DNA of 64,000 bases from Hirudinaria manillensis (GCA_034509925.1 CM067526.1:7214501-7278500), one strand, 5' to 3'. Shown: positions 48,001 through 56,522, numbered from the stretch's first letter. Translations and numbers: made by a program. Notes: a model not told the origin generated them from the letters alone.

Positions 48001-51000
48001 TATCTCACCAGTAAGGTGGTGGTCAGGGCTCAGAAGGTTAAGGAGTTCTTAAGATGCATTAATATTGACATCAAGAATCAATTTCAGTGACATGAAAGTT
48101 TTAGCAATACTGTAATATCTGATCTTGTCCTCAGTGTTTTTTTTAGACATTTACAGATCCTCTACAGTTTAGTATGCAGAATTTTATAAATAAATGGAGG
48201 ATAAGTTTGTCTGAATTTGGTCTGATATATAAAACAATATTTGATTAAAACATTCTGGTTGATTTCATACAGGTATTGGTTAAGGTTGTGATTTAACGAA
48301 GTCACAAGAGATGATGTCAGAACATTTTTTGGGCAATCAGAAATAGGGATATTTTGTCTTAGAATATGGCATTAAGATTGCTGGTTGAGATGGGGCATAA
48401 AATATCAATTGTTGAGACAAACCAAGGATTGTTGGGATAATCAGATTAAGGATATTCCCATTGATAAATTGCATAAAAAATTCCAAAAATATACCATGGA
48501 TTTTGTTGTTAGATGCATTATTGAGTTTCCAATTGATTAGAGGTGGATTGAAATCTTCAAGAAGATGTATGGTTCATTTATGAAAACACACATCAAGAAT
48601 TAAATAGTGTTGGTAGCATATTTCCCTGTTTTGGCATCTAGTCCTCCACTCTTGCAATAGCTGATAATACTCTAGTTCTATGGAATTTCAATACATCATC
48701 TTTTTTAAATTAAAACTGGTTGATAAGGATCAAAACATCTTGAAGTTTGGAATTGGTCCAGGTCTAGGTACCAGCGCTGCTCTATTTGATTACTTGCTCT
48801 GAAAAACATATAATTATTCTGAGAAAAATCAACAAATTCTGAAGAAATCATTTGAAGAATCAAGAAGTTTGCTATCATTTTTTCCAAAAAAAGATTCTGA
48901 TAGTAAGATTTATTTGATTATACTCTAACATCACAAATGTTCATATTGATTGAACATTCTCTACATGAAAAATAGTTTTAAAAAATACGAACACAAAACA
49001 GTTTTCTATAAAAGAAACAAAATTAAAACCTGTGCCACATTGTATTTTAAAGAATTGGATTACTCTAATATGTCTGTTTTAATTGCAATATGATTTTAAA
49101 CCATTTTAAACATTTGTTGAAGGAAAATGAAATCCTAAAATCTGTGTTAAAAGAGAAAGATGAAATGAAAAGTGCTATAACAGATGAAGAATTTGGCAAT
49201 GTAGAAAGTATGTCTACATATTATTGATGGAGAAAGCAACACTAGGATGGCCACATTTGTTGTAAAATTTTTTTTCTGAAAATATGGTTCTGAACCTCTC
49301 AAATGGTTTCATTTTATTCAAGAAAATTATTTGCAAAGTTTGATAACAATGTTAATATTTAGAGGTAGCTCAATGATCTATGATCAATCATCAAAATCCA
49401 ATCACGTTAGAATATTGAGACTTTCTCAAGTTGATCTGCAATTGTCATAATCAGGCAACTGCCAAAACCATTTCTTATTTATAGAAAAAAAAACAAAATA
49501 TATATAATGCAAATTAGTACACATTAAACTATTTTTCCCAGGCTAAATGAGCAATAAGGTAGATTTTTCATGGTCAGAAAGCTTGCTCGAGGTTCTTCAA
49601 TAACTTGTAAAGTACATTGTAGTTGTTCTTCACTCTTAAATAGACCAGATTTTGTGACATCCTGAATCAAGGCTAACCCTTGTTTTGCTTGATCATTTGT
49701 TAGTGCCTTTTATGATTGCCTCTGTGGCATTAAAGTCCTCAATGGCTCCATGAGTCAGGATCTTCGGTTAGAAATCCATCTGGATTCAAAATGGAAAATA
49801 GATTTCTGATTTTCTTTGAGACAAAATCAAGAAAGGAATCTTCTGATAAGTATCAAAGGTGATGTGCAATCAAGCTCAATACCACATTTCTGATGCCCCA
49901 GTCAGAATAGGCGCACAGTTGTTGAATGAGTTGTAGATCATTCCTACCTCCTTTTGAAGCAAGCATATCCAAGAACCAATGCTTCGCATAAATGTTGGCA
50001 ATAAATATGTTCACGTGAGGAAGATCACCTAACTCTGTCAATGTCACCTTAAATTGCGACAGAAAGAGCCAACTTTTGAATTTCATAAATGGTCTTTGTC
50101 ATCCATCTGGCTACATGTATAGGCCCAGAAGGAGCTCAGAAAATTCTTTCACTTTGGTGACTTTTTCCGACAAAGATATGTAGTAAGTTCAGCAGCTTAA
50201 GGTGATCATTCCATGGTGATTTTGCAGATGTTCACAGAGAGTAATGTTTTCATGTTTGATGTTGGAAAATTCAGCTGAGGGTACATCATCTGTGAAGGTG
50301 GTTTCACAACTTTCCTTATTAAAAGATGACCACTATGTTTGAAACTTCTTAAAGATTGATATATCATAGCAAACATACACCAAGAAATGTCATCAAAATG
50401 AGTTCCTTGATGGCAGCAACCAAGATGCAGTAGGGACTGAGAATAGATTTCTAAATTTAATGTTTATTAGAGAAAATTATAAAATACTTAAATTTGTTCT
50501 CTTTATGTAGGCAGTTCACTTAGGTCCATCGTGGAGGAGTACAAACTCTCCAAAATCCGAACGCAGTGGATGCTCAATAACTCCGCGGACAACAGGATCC
50601 GCGAAGTTAATCCACTGCTCAGATCTGGAAAGAAGTTCCGAGCGCAGAAAGAGATCGACGAATCAGTAAATGTACTGATGTTCGAAGAAGTAAGAGGTCC
50701 TATCCAGACAGACCGTCACGCAGTGGGATAGAACCACTTCCAGAAATGGTCCCAGGCCAGCTCATCGACTAGAGGTGCGATAAGATCGATTTATGATCAG
50801 TTGCCTTCCAAAGACAATTTAAAGAGGTGGGGCTTATTAGAAGATGCCAAATGCGAACTCTGTGGCGGAACCGAGACATTGCATCATGTGCTCAGCAACT
50901 GCAAATACACCCTTGCCCAAGTTAGGTATATATGGCGACACAACCAGGTCCTACGAGAAGTGTTCGAGGCTACCAAAGCAGCGGTATCCAGAGCAAACTC

Positions 51001-53064
51001 GCGCGCAATCTACAAGCAACAGAAGATTTACTTCCTGCGCGAGGACTGCGCACACCTCTGTAGAAAGTGAGGTAAAATGCCAAGAAAGGACATCCTTGCA
51101 GAGACAAATGATTGGACAGTCGCAGCCGACTTAGAAGGAATGAGGCACTATCCCCATGTGCTGATTGAAAGTGGCAAGAGGCCGGATTTGGTCTTGATGT
51201 CGGCGTCATCAGATGCCATCATTTTGGTGGAGTTGACGGTCCCATGGGAGGACAGAAAAGTACGCAGATCTGGCGGTGGACCTGGAAGCGAAAGGTTTCA
51301 GAATTGACCTCTTCCCACAAGAAGTTGGCGCAAGGGGCATAATCGGTAAGTCGACATACGCATTCCTCACGAAAATAGGCCTATCTACTGAGAAAGAACG
51401 AAGACAGTGACAAGGATGTCTGAAGCGGCGGAGGCAGCTTCGTTCTGGATCTGGCAAATGAGAGGCAAGGAAACATCTTCAGAAGCCACAGAGAAAGGAC
51501 CGGAGAAAGCCGCCGATCTCCGGTCAGAATAGAACCACCGAGGTAATTCGTCGCCCGAGAGGAGCAGAGCCGGTGACAAATTTCTGTTTTTAAAGCAAAT
51601 TTAGAGCCCAAGTCGATATTATTGGGTGGCAGGAAACAAGGCCATTGAGAGTCGTAGGGGCTAGATGGCTTCGCTTCAGTGGGAGAGAGCAGCGACGAAA
51701 GAAGCCAACGAGAGCTTTTAATAGTTGCTCCAGTCTGGCAAGTGACGGCATAAAGAGGCCAAAGAAAGCCTTCCAAAGCCTAAGCTTTTGAGTCTGCACA
51801 TGGAAACCGACTGATCACCGGATGGGGCCCACCCCTGGAGAACGTCAGGGGTTTCAAAGGGCTGAAACGTTCGAAGATGGGGAACCTTCTCTGAGGATCC
51901 CTGTCGGAAAGCTCCAAGGAGGAGTTTCCATCATCATCTACATTATTGGCACCCATGCTTTTATTTTTAGTCCTACCAAATTCCTATATTTTTTTAGTTG
52001 GCATCTAAACACAATTTTTGGCATCCATTTTATATCATTTTGACATAAAAGCATGTTTTTAAAATTTTTTTTTATAGATTTTTATTTTAGCCTTAGTAAA
52101 TATGGTTGTAAAAAATCACAAAATGCAATTAATATTTTATTTGTAAGCAATTAGAAATGAATAAGCTATGGAAAATGGATAACAGTTATCAGTTTATTTA
52201 AGTCAGTTTGTTCTTGTTTTCATCCTTTGTTAGTGTGATGTTTCACCATTGATGAGCTTCTAAGGCTAAAACAATATATAGTTAACAAAATGGTGTATGT
52301 ATTGAAAACCAATGATAACATCATTGAAAGGATAAAACAGGTCACAAGTCTATGAAAAAATTGCACATACAAATCTATTTTGTAAACTGGTTATCTCATA
52401 GACAGGTGGCAAAAATGTTTAATACTTGTAGTATTGTAGTATTTATTTTAGTGGTATTTTTATTTTAAAATTTAACGATATTTAAAATTTACGAAAGACT
52501 TATGACACTCAAAAGACATAAGTCTGCCAAATTTCAACCCATTTGGATGTTAGGAAGTAATCAAAAAATCAATTGCAAGATTTGAACATCCACATACCAA
52601 CTTAAATAAAGGCATGTAAAAAGTCCATCCCAGTCTCCAAAACATGTTTTAACAAAAAGTTAAACTAACTTATGCTTCTGCTAGGTCATAACTACCAAAG
52701 ATGTTTGGTATAAACTGACAGGCTATTACAAACTAGCAACTGAATCCTGGTTTTACTGGAAAATTAAATGTTGCTGTATCATTGTAAATTGAGTGAAATT
52801 GGGCAGATAAAAGTGCTCTGAATGTTGTCTAATGGATATAATGTTACACAAAAACTAATTTTTGAGAATCAACTCAAATCCATGGTAGGAGACCAAAATT
52901 TGCTTCCCACAAGTTGGGCTTTGCGCAAGATTTGTCCAGTTATCTAATAAGGACCTCAATTCACAATCTTTTCAGGACTTGCAAAAAGTAATGAGGATAA
53001 ATTCCAGAAAATGAAAGAGGTCTATGGAAAGCTGAGAGAAGAACATGTTCAATTGTTGAGAGCA
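32967..53064 (+). CDS. Hip1: HIP1/HIP1R-family endocytic adaptor gene, 5' part (14 exons)
   Basis: Fourteen exons with GT-AG introns join into 449 codons without a phase error: 32967-33026, 33474-33537, 33715-33857, 33937-34074, 36208-36284, 36368-36429, 41855-41995, 42092-42149, 43498-43573, 43636-43779, 47427-47470, 47538-47703, 49123-49207, 52976-53064. Residues about 21-285 are an ANTH domain, which in this family binds phosphoinositides at clathrin-coated pits. Family-specific stretches include AVKEKHVR, WKFCHVTHKLLRDGHPN, LWGHLKEGYG and GQCRLAPLI. Residues from about 335 form the coiled coil, which in relatives contacts clathrin light chain. The C-terminal actin-binding THATCH/I-LWEQ domain is not in the window; relatives are about 1000 residues long. 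Introns are swollen by retroelements. HIP1 and HIP1R cannot be told apart from this part. Confidence 0.88.
33474..33537 (+). CDS. Hip1: HIP1 exon 2 (ANTH start)
   Basis: Acceptor TTTTATGTAG, donor GTAAGG, phase 0 to 1. It encodes NISLSKAINVTECAVKEKHV plus R. The KAIN and VKEKH residues are the conserved N-terminal, lipid-binding part of the HIP1/Sla2 ANTH domain. Confidence 0.88.
33715..33857 (+). CDS. Hip1: HIP1 exon 3 (ANTH)
   Basis: Acceptor TTTTCACAG, donor GTACCA, phase 1 to 0. It contains IIASHKE, then LPLQDNPLITWKFCHVTHK and LLRDGHPN, the most family-specific segment of the gene. The donor is weaker than the others, but the join to exon 4 (HPN|VIKDSL) matches relatives exactly. Confidence 0.92.
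33937..34074 (+). CDS. Hip1: HIP1 exon 4 (ANTH)
   Basis: Acceptor TTTGATTCAG, donor GTATGC, phase 0 to 0, 46 codons. Contains VIKDSLHFLSYIRDI and KLWGHLKEGYG, as in the ANTH helices of HIP1/HIP1R. Confidence 0.92.
34270..34727 (+). pseudogene. LINE family 3 fragment: zinc motif and RLE region
   Basis: In HIP1 intron 4. Read across frameshifts, the plus strand matches the 3' coding half of the minus element at 39.1-41.2 kb, with pieces such as KIHHMERHLE, LANGRYTWWHNQVLQ and VPWEVRMELSNALK. Much of the endonuclease is deleted. It is a decayed copy. Confidence 0.7.
34845..35556 (-). pseudogene. LINE family 3 fragment: RT region, inverted
   Basis: In HIP1 intron 4, minus strand. It includes KAFMDDTTLVMNRKQVMQRA, the catalytic FMDD block, and downstream pieces that align with the RT-to-linker part of the 40-41 kb copy, ending at RSGRK. 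Stops and frameshifts are present. It lies between two plus-oriented pieces of the same family. Confidence 0.75.
35557..35667 (+). mobile_element. LINE family 3 tail
   Basis: A plus-oriented tail copy, with CCAGAGAACGTCACGGGTTT, the GTTTC/GAAAC hairpin and the CTGAGGATCCTTGTCGG ending, then TTTCTAACATC. It joins directly to the inverted RT fragment at 34845-35556. Confidence 0.8.
36208..36284 (+). CDS. Hip1: HIP1 exon 5 (ANTH)
   Basis: Acceptor TTTTCTAG, donor GTATGG, phase 0 to 2. Encodes NPQIPGNLILDDEQLDQFC plus GNDINS; the NPxxPGNL start is conserved in HIP1 proteins. Confidence 0.9.
36368..36429 (+). CDS. Hip1: HIP1 exon 6 (ANTH)
   Basis: Acceptor ATAATTCAG, donor GTTAGT, phase 2 to 1. 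Encodes FELSVDMLDYMDCILHLQKY, equivalent to the FxLTVEMFDYxE segment of relatives. Confidence 0.9.
36430..37641. other. HIP1 intron 6, first part
   Basis: AT-rich intronic DNA with many stops on both strands. I recognise no feature before the tail fragment at 37642. Confidence 0.6.
37642..37735 (+). mobile_element. LINE family 3 tail fragment
   Basis: A diverged plus-oriented copy of the terminal tail. The hairpin sequence GTTTCAAAGAGCTGAAAT is followed by GAAGATGGGGACCTCATCTG and AGGATCCCTATC. Isolated in intron 6. Confidence 0.7.
37736..38888. other. HIP1 intron 6, middle part
   Basis: No certain feature. The minus strand around 38050-38420 gives longer stop-poor stretches that look like an old coding remnant, probably a mobile element, but I could not assign them to a family. 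Confidence 0.4.
38889..39098 (+). mobile_element. Internally deleted LINE family 3 copy
   Basis: About 146 bp (38889-39034) are almost identical to 50637-50782, a coding segment between RT and endonuclease. They are joined directly to the family tail (GGAGACCTTCTCTGAGGATC to TTTCCAGCATC). Everything between is missing. The copy meets the minus-strand element tail-to-tail at 39098/39099. Confidence 0.75.
39099..41173 (-). pseudogene. RLE-type LINE family 3, largest copy, frameshifted
   Basis: A minus-strand copy in HIP1 intron 6, truncated inside RT at about 41173, next to a short (TA)n. From 41173 downward come IGIAMGCAISPSLFVLAI and the catalytic VFMDDTTIVLN (near 40890), then the thumb and linker (LPPSLSSVALY, RSIVEEYKISKIRTQW near 40370). 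Next are a zinc motif starting CELCGG (near 39900), YTWRHKQVLQVM, and an endonuclease with RPHLVLAS, MVELTVP and VGARGLVGKS (39570-39380). The aspartate of the usual RPD motif is histidine here. Coding is broken by frameshifts near 40500, 40290, 39870 and 39720. The clade within RLE LINEs is not decided. Confidence 0.85.
41174..41854. other. HIP1 intron 6, last part
   Basis: Starts with a short (TA)n. The stretch around 41580-41700 (GTCAAAATTTCAAAGCAATT and onward) resembles conserved tails of some invertebrate repeats, but I cannot assign it. Confidence 0.35.
41855..41995 (+). CDS. Hip1: HIP1 exon 7 (ANTH)
   Basis: Acceptor CATTTGCAG, donor GTTAGA, phase 1 to 1, 47 residues with split codons. 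Contains FDSMDMSRSNSMTSSGQCRL followed by APLI and FLFKLHS, all conserved positions of the family. Confidence 0.93.
42092..42149 (+). CDS. Hip1: HIP1 exon 8 (ANTH)
   Basis: Acceptor ACATTTTAG, donor GTGAGA, phase 1 to 2. Encodes SLPADTLAGHRERFYKQFN, matching the LPADTLxGHRxRF segment. Confidence 0.92.
42150..43497. other. HIP1 intron 8
   Basis: AT-rich intron. A 123-codon minus-strand frame at 42802-43173 has no recognisable motif and probably arises by chance or from an old repeat. Confidence 0.5.
43498..43573 (+). CDS. Hip1: HIP1 exon 9 (ANTH end)
   Basis: Acceptor ATTGCCAG, donor GTATGA, phase 2 to 0. Encodes MLKQFYNNAKNLQYFKNLIQ then IPDLPH, the LQYFKxLIQIPxLP block. Confidence 0.93.
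43636..43779 (+). CDS. Hip1: HIP1 exon 10 (ANTH end and linker)
   Basis: Acceptor CATCCCAG, donor GTATTT, phase 0 to 0, 48 codons. TSPNFLRACELSSHIKPMAL matches the PPNFLRAxxLSxHxxPVV segment. An acidic Ser/Thr-rich linker follows. The frame continues into the intron to a stop at 43801, so the exact donor is a choice supported by phase with exon 11. Confidence 0.85.
43780..44559. other. HIP1 intron 10, first part
   Basis: AT-rich, no feature recognised. Confidence 0.55.
44560..45530 (-). pseudogene. CR1/L2-like LINE remnant
   Basis: In HIP1 intron 10, minus strand. From 45530 down there are pieces of the endonuclease-to-RT linker (NPRLLWRNLNKMLHS). Then comes the post-catalytic RT segment, RLLGFAKHISLVIRSCNYHL followed by LCHIRH, and the C-terminal VNFKIALLAHKALS with AAPRIWNS. 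These are typical of APE-type LINEs of the CR1/L2 group. Most of the RT palm is deleted and the frame is broken. It is unrelated to the RLE LINEs of the window. Confidence 0.75.
45860..46240 (-). pseudogene. LINE family 3 fragment: decayed RT region
   Basis: The plus sequence matches that of the 40.5-40.96 kb copy in the same order: GATGTCCTCCAGTAGTGAAG, then GGCTCTTTGGACA, then AGAAGGCATAAACAC. The coding direction is therefore minus. Internal deletions and many substitutions remove the frame. Confidence 0.65.
46600..46980 (-). mobile_element. LINE family 3 fragment: 3' UTR
   Basis: Minus orientation. The part at 46767-46975 matches 39100-39330, just past the endonuclease of the large minus copy. 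Further 3' on the minus strand it holds GGGACATCCGGTTGATCACC and a decayed CCTGAGAGTGTCAGG, matching the family tail at 23069-23120. It shows the order RLE, UTR, tail in one orientation. Confidence 0.65.
47427..47470 (+). CDS. Hip1: HIP1 exon 11 (linker)
   Basis: Acceptor TTGTTTAG, donor GTATGT, phase 0 to 2. Encodes DNSELSSTEALLFE. Not strongly conserved by itself; its phase joins exons 10 and 12 exactly. Confidence 0.7.
47538..47703 (+). CDS. Hip1: HIP1 exon 12 (coiled coil)
   Basis: Acceptor ATATTACAG, donor GTAGAA, phase 2 to 0. Encodes a strongly charged heptad-repeat segment (NLYIEKLENELRELKREIER and onward, ending SSAAQ), corresponding to the start of the HIP1 coiled coil. Confidence 0.85.
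47704..49122. other. HIP1 intron 12
   Basis: AT-rich intron with no recognised feature. Confidence 0.5.
49123..49207 (+). CDS. Hip1: HIP1 exon 13 (coiled coil)
   Basis: Acceptor TTGTTGAAG, donor GTATGT, phase 0 to 1. Encodes ENEILKSVLKEKDEMKSAIT then DEEFGNVE. The acceptor lacks a strong pyrimidine tract, but the phase and coiled-coil character fit. Confidence 0.65.
49208..50515. other. HIP1 intron 13, first part
   Basis: AT-rich intron; a 77-codon minus-strand frame at 49853-50086 has no recognisable motif. No other feature seen before the LINE at 50516. Confidence 0.5.
50516..51942 (+). mobile_element. LINE family 3, best-preserved 3' half
   Basis: A plus-oriented, 5'-truncated copy in HIP1 intron 13. 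It starts in the RT-to-zinc linker (SIVEEYKLSKIRTQWMLNN) and continues through the zinc motif CELCGGTETLHHVLSNC (about 50850-50905) to the RLE, with RPDLVLMS, ILVELTVPW and VGARGIIGKS (51180-51350). It is broken only by a TAG at 50728, a stop near 51068 and a frameshift near 51260. Coding ends near 51529. The 3' tail follows, with stem ACCCCTG (51831-51837) pairing with CAGGGGT (51846-51852). This copy links the tail to the coding part of the family. Confidence 0.85.
51943..52975. other. HIP1 intron 13, last part
   Basis: AT-rich intron; no feature recognised. Confidence 0.55.
52976..53064 (+). CDS. Hip1: HIP1 exon 14 (coiled coil)
   Basis: Acceptor CTTTTCAG, donor GTACGT, phase 1 to 0. Encodes LAKSNEDKFQKMKEVYGKLR then EEHVQLLRA, equivalent to the YxKLKEKHxxLxxxHAxLLRK region of HIP1. 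It is the last exon I can place; the next should start in phase 0. Confidence 0.88.
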
Positions 53065-54008
53065 GTACGTTTTTCTGGTTTTTTTTTTAAATTTAATTTG
53101 TAAATGTTATTTGAAATTTTAAGCAAAATGTGTTTTTCATATAATCTGCTATGAGGGTTCCAGTAATTGATGCTTTTGTGCTGAAACATAAACCCAACCC
53201 ACATGTTTCAAAAGGCTCTCAAATTGATTTTGTGTGATGTGTTAGAGCCAATTGTTGGCGAAACAAAGTAATTTATCAAAATCAATAAAGACAGACCTGG
53301 AAAGGGTTACTGAATACCAGATCTTATTTTTTCTAGATTTCCCTTCAAAGCTTTCCTTTATCTTTAAGTTAGCTATTTAGTATTTTAACAGCCTCCATGC
53401 TTACCTATTTTTTGGGTCTTGGTGACCTCTTTTGGTAACTCTAACACATAGTATGCTTGTGACTTATGTGACTTAAGTGTCACTTATCAATTTTTTGAGG
53501 AATGACAAGAACTGGCACTGTGATGTCAGAGGTTCTTAATACTTAGTTCTTAATACTTAACTGTCAGGAAAGACAATTGAGAACTTTCAAAATAAAATAA
53601 GTGAAAAAATAGATAAATATAATGGCAAGCTATTGTGAGAATGACTTGTCTTTTGACTATTAGCAAGTGACGATGGATTATACCGAGAGTTCAATTATGT
53701 CACTGGTGTTTATTGTGATATATTTGTTGTCAGAAATCCCAAAGGCACAAATTTGATTCATAAACCAATATTGCATAAGCAGCAAACATATTCCATCAGA
53801 TAAAAGTTTATAGTTTCCAGCAAGTCCAAGTCTATAAATTCTGGTTCATCAGTCAAGTTTCATATGTATGGAACAATGACTGGAATTTTTTTCTGAATTT
53901 TTATAATATTTGCATAATTCTGACATCACTAACAATATCAATGAAGGCAATGGAGGAGTTTTGTCAAATTGCGAATTTTGTCAATTTTTACAAAGCTGTA
54001 ATGATAAG
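53065..54008. other. HIP1 intron 14, first part
   Basis: AT-rich sequence, no further HIP1 exon recognised. The final five bases, ATAAG (54004-54008), are the left target-site duplicate of the LTR element. Confidence 0.5.
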
Positions 54009-54184
54009 TGTTGTGGATAATGTAATAATATTGTAAGAATTTATTATTACTTAAGTTTATTATAATAATATACAGAATCTTTTTGAGGTTAGTGCAGTGG
54101 CACATTCTTTGTAATAAAACAGCTTAGTATTTCCAATTCCCAAAGTAGTCCTTAATTATATGGCAAGTAATTCAAGATGCAACA
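54009..54184 (+). repeat. 5' LTR of the non-autonomous element
   Basis: Starts TG, ends CA, and contains AATAAA near 54112 as a possible polyadenylation signal. Preceded by the ATAAG target duplicate. Confidence 0.93.
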
Positions 54185-54185
54185 T

Positions 54186-54196
54186 TGGCGACGAGG
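54186..54196 (+). other. Primer binding site, tRNA-Ser type
   Basis: TGGCGACGAGG, one base after the 5' LTR, is complementary to CCTCGTCGCCA, the charged 3' end of animal serine tRNAs whose genes begin GACGAGG. It would prime minus-strand cDNA. Confidence 0.8.
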
Positions 54197-54228
54197 ATGA
54201 CTAACGCTAAGAACTATCGGTAGCAGAG

Positions 54229-55125
54229 ATGTTCATGATGTTCCTGTCCTACCATGAAGGAAAAGAGCAGAGATTGAAAGAAGAGTGCGAGAGAGAGAAA
54301 CAAGAGCGCGAAGAAAGGGAGCAAAGAGATCAAGAACGGTGGCTGACAATAATCAAGATGTTCAGCGCAGATACCGTGACTGCACCTATCCCTGTCCACT
54401 GCGATGCGTGGAGGGAGGAGGTAGGGAATGGGAATACTCCGCTTGTGGTAGTGGGCGAGGCCCAAGTTGAACCCAAGATGGGAAAGGTCAGCACAGACAC
54501 TGTGGCTGTACCAACTCCTATCCATTGCGATACATGGAAGGAAGAAGAAGGGAGTAAGAATACTCCGCTTGTGGTAGTGGGCGAGGCCCAAGTTGAACCC
54601 ATGATGTGCAAGGTCAGCACAGAGACCTTGATGGCAAATATCCCTGTCCACTGCGATATGTGGAAGGAGGAAGAAGGGAGTGTGGATGCTCCAGTTGATG
54701 TAGTGGGCGAGGCCCAAGAAGAAGCCATGATGTGCGAGGTCATCGCAGAGACCTTGGTGGCAGATTCTCCTGTCCACTGCGATGCATGGAAGGAGGAAGA
54801 GGAAAGGATTAATGTTGATCCTGTTGAGAGAGTGAACGAGCTCCTGGATGAACCAGGGAAGACAGTCGAGGCTGATCCGGTCGTAGCTGAAGATAGGTCA
54901 GCATTTGAGGATTCTCAAGACTTCCCTAGCAAAGAAGTCCGGAACCCATTGCCTCAGAAGGAGGAGGAAGCAGAGGATTGCTGCAGTAATCACACTGGCC
55001 AAGAACGGGCCAACGTAGATGGCAGTGCTGCATTAATAGGCAGTAAGTGGATGAGTAGAGTTCCAAGGAGATCTTACTCAGTCCATGAACAAAGCGATTC
55101 AATCAGTAAACATGGGGGTAAATGA
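54229..55125 (+). CDS. Repeat protein of the non-autonomous LTR element
   Basis: A 298-codon ORF. Residues 1-44 are a charged coiled-coil-like segment (EREKQEREEREQRDQERW), resembling the N-terminus of some Gypsy Gag proteins. From residue 45 there are four tandem repeats of 42 residues (126-bp DNA units starting at 54361, 54487, 54613 and 54739). Each has PxHCDxWxEE near its start and, in the first three, VVGEAQ near its end; the fourth decays into an acidic tail. There is no zinc knuckle, protease or RT. I do not recognise the repeat as a known domain. The frame has stayed open in every repeat. Function unknown; it may be a Gag derivative. Confidence 0.75.
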   Translation: MFMMFLSYHEGKEQRLKEECEREKQEREEREQRDQERWLTIIKMFSADTVTAPIPVHCDAWREEVGNGNTPLVVVGEAQVEPKMGKVSTDTVAVPTPIHCDTWKEEEGSKNTPLVVVGEAQVEPMMCKVSTETLMANIPVHCDMWKEEEGSVDAPVDVVGEAQEEAMMCEVIAETLVADSPVHCDAWKEEEERINVDPVERVNELLDEPGKTVEADPVVAEDRSAFEDSQDFPSKEVRNPLPQKEEEAEDCCSNHTGQERANVDGSAALIGSKWMSRVPRRSYSVHEQSDSISKHGGK

Positions 55126-55372
55126 AGGAGGTTCCATTCATGTACTCCATCTCACTCTCCTTCTCCAAGTGATGGTAGAGATTCAAGGTCAAGGAGTTGT
55201 CAGTGTCAAGAAGGAATAGGCATGCTGATAATAAAGAAGGACAAATTGAGAAGTCAGCAAGACAAAGGGGGTGGTGTTGGCCAGCAAAAAGATCCACACG
55301 CCATCGCAGTCCACCTAAGCGTCTCGTGATCGACGCAAGCAAGAAGATCTATAATTATATATGAGGGGGAGG

Positions 55373-55547
55373 TGTTGTGGATAATGTAATAATATTGTAA
55401 GAATTTATTATTACTTAAGTTTATTTCAATAATATACAGAATCTTTTTGAGGTTAGTGCAGTGGCACATTCTTTGTAATAAAACAGCTTAGTATTTCCAA
55501 TTCCCAAGTAGTCCTTAATTACACAGCAAGTAATTCAAGATACAACA
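55373..55547 (+). repeat. 3' LTR of the non-autonomous element
   Basis: Preceded by the polypurine tract GAGGGGGAGG, followed by ATAAG (55548-55552), the right target-site duplicate. Confidence 0.93.
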
Positions 55548-56301
55548 ATAAGGACATTACTTTGAAAATAAAGCTGTATGCCATAGATAACAACCAAAAA
55601 CTATAGATATGATCCTAAAATTATAAAGCAGTCTAAAGAAAATTATTATTTTGCCACTGCAATTGAAACTTCAAAGTAAAATGCAATTTTAAATTGAAGA
55701 AGGTGTAAATGCCTTAAAATCTGAAAATTCTTGGTATAAATTAATTATGAATTCCAACATTAACAAAGCGCTTCCTTCAAGTCATTTATTTATGTAATTC
55801 ACTGGCTGGTATTTTGTAGTCTTTTAGGTTGTGGGTTTACCCATAATCATTCATCACTCTGCTTAAGTAACAGAGGATTTGAAAAAATTATTTTTGTGAT
55901 CAATAATCAAAATTGCATATGGAACACCCAACAGAGTTCCAGAAGCAAAATCCTTGTTGTGCAGTATTATCAGAGAATGATACATCAAGCAGATATTAAA
56001 AGACAAGCTAGGGATGGTATAACCCCTAAATAAATGCTTTCCTGGTGGCTTGAAAAATCTAATGAAGATAAAGTAGTAGTTTAATTTCTTAGAAGGAAAT
56101 GATTTCTATAGTGCTCGGATTTGTTCTGCAAAAATATTTCATAATCAAGTTATAAATATTCTTTAACAATACTCTTTTGATATGTTATTTGTATTTATAT
56201 TGTATTTTTTGATGAAATTATTCTAAAATTATTTAATAATGTATGTTAAAGTAAATATTCCAAAACAATTTGTCAATGTGAGCTTTCTGTTTTGTCCATA
56301 T
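55548..56301. other. AT-rich sequence between LTR elements
   Basis: No HIP1 exon or other feature recognised. It may still be HIP1 intron 14. Confidence 0.5.
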
Positions 56302-56522
56302 TGTTGTAACCCGGGGTCTGATGAATTAATTAACGTAAGGATATCTTTATTGGATTTAACTAATGGCAAATACGGCTGGACGATTTGGTCGATTGCTTGT
56401 CCCGACGGAACTGCCTAATGACCCGAATCGCTAGATACGACTTTGCAATAAAAGATTCTGAATATTAACTAAACTTAATTAATTAATTATTTAATTAATT
56501 AATTAATCTCAGGGATCCAACA
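56302..56522 (-). repeat. 3' LTR of Gypsy copy A
   Basis: 221 bp, reading TGTTGGATCC to GTTACAACA on the minus strand, with AATAAA near 56350 and a long TTAATTAA-type palindrome near 56475-56506. The minus-strand polypurine tract AAGGAGGGGGCAA immediately precedes it. It differs from the LTR at 58972 at four positions. Confidence 0.92.

Larger units (their letters stand above)
54009..55547 (+). mobile_element. Complete non-autonomous LTR retrotransposon
   Basis: LTRs of 176 bp (54009-54184) and 175 bp (55373-55547) begin TGTTGTGG and end CAACA. They differ by six substitutions and one gap, about 96% identity. ATAAG flanks both sides (54004-54008 and 55548-55552). The primer binding site TGGCGACGAGG (54186-54196) matches the 3' end of animal serine tRNA. 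A polypurine tract, GAGGGGGAGG, ends directly at the 3' LTR. The interior of about 1.2 kb has one ORF and no protease, RT or integrase, so it must use enzymes of another element, probably a Ty3/Gypsy of the Mag type. It lies in the HIP1 intron in the same orientation. Confidence 0.93.

Noticed and set aside
54214-54777. 187-codon minus-strand ORF opposite the LTR-element repeat protein
   Set aside because: A shadow of the 126-bp repeats. The plus frame has the start just after the primer site and the expected orientation.
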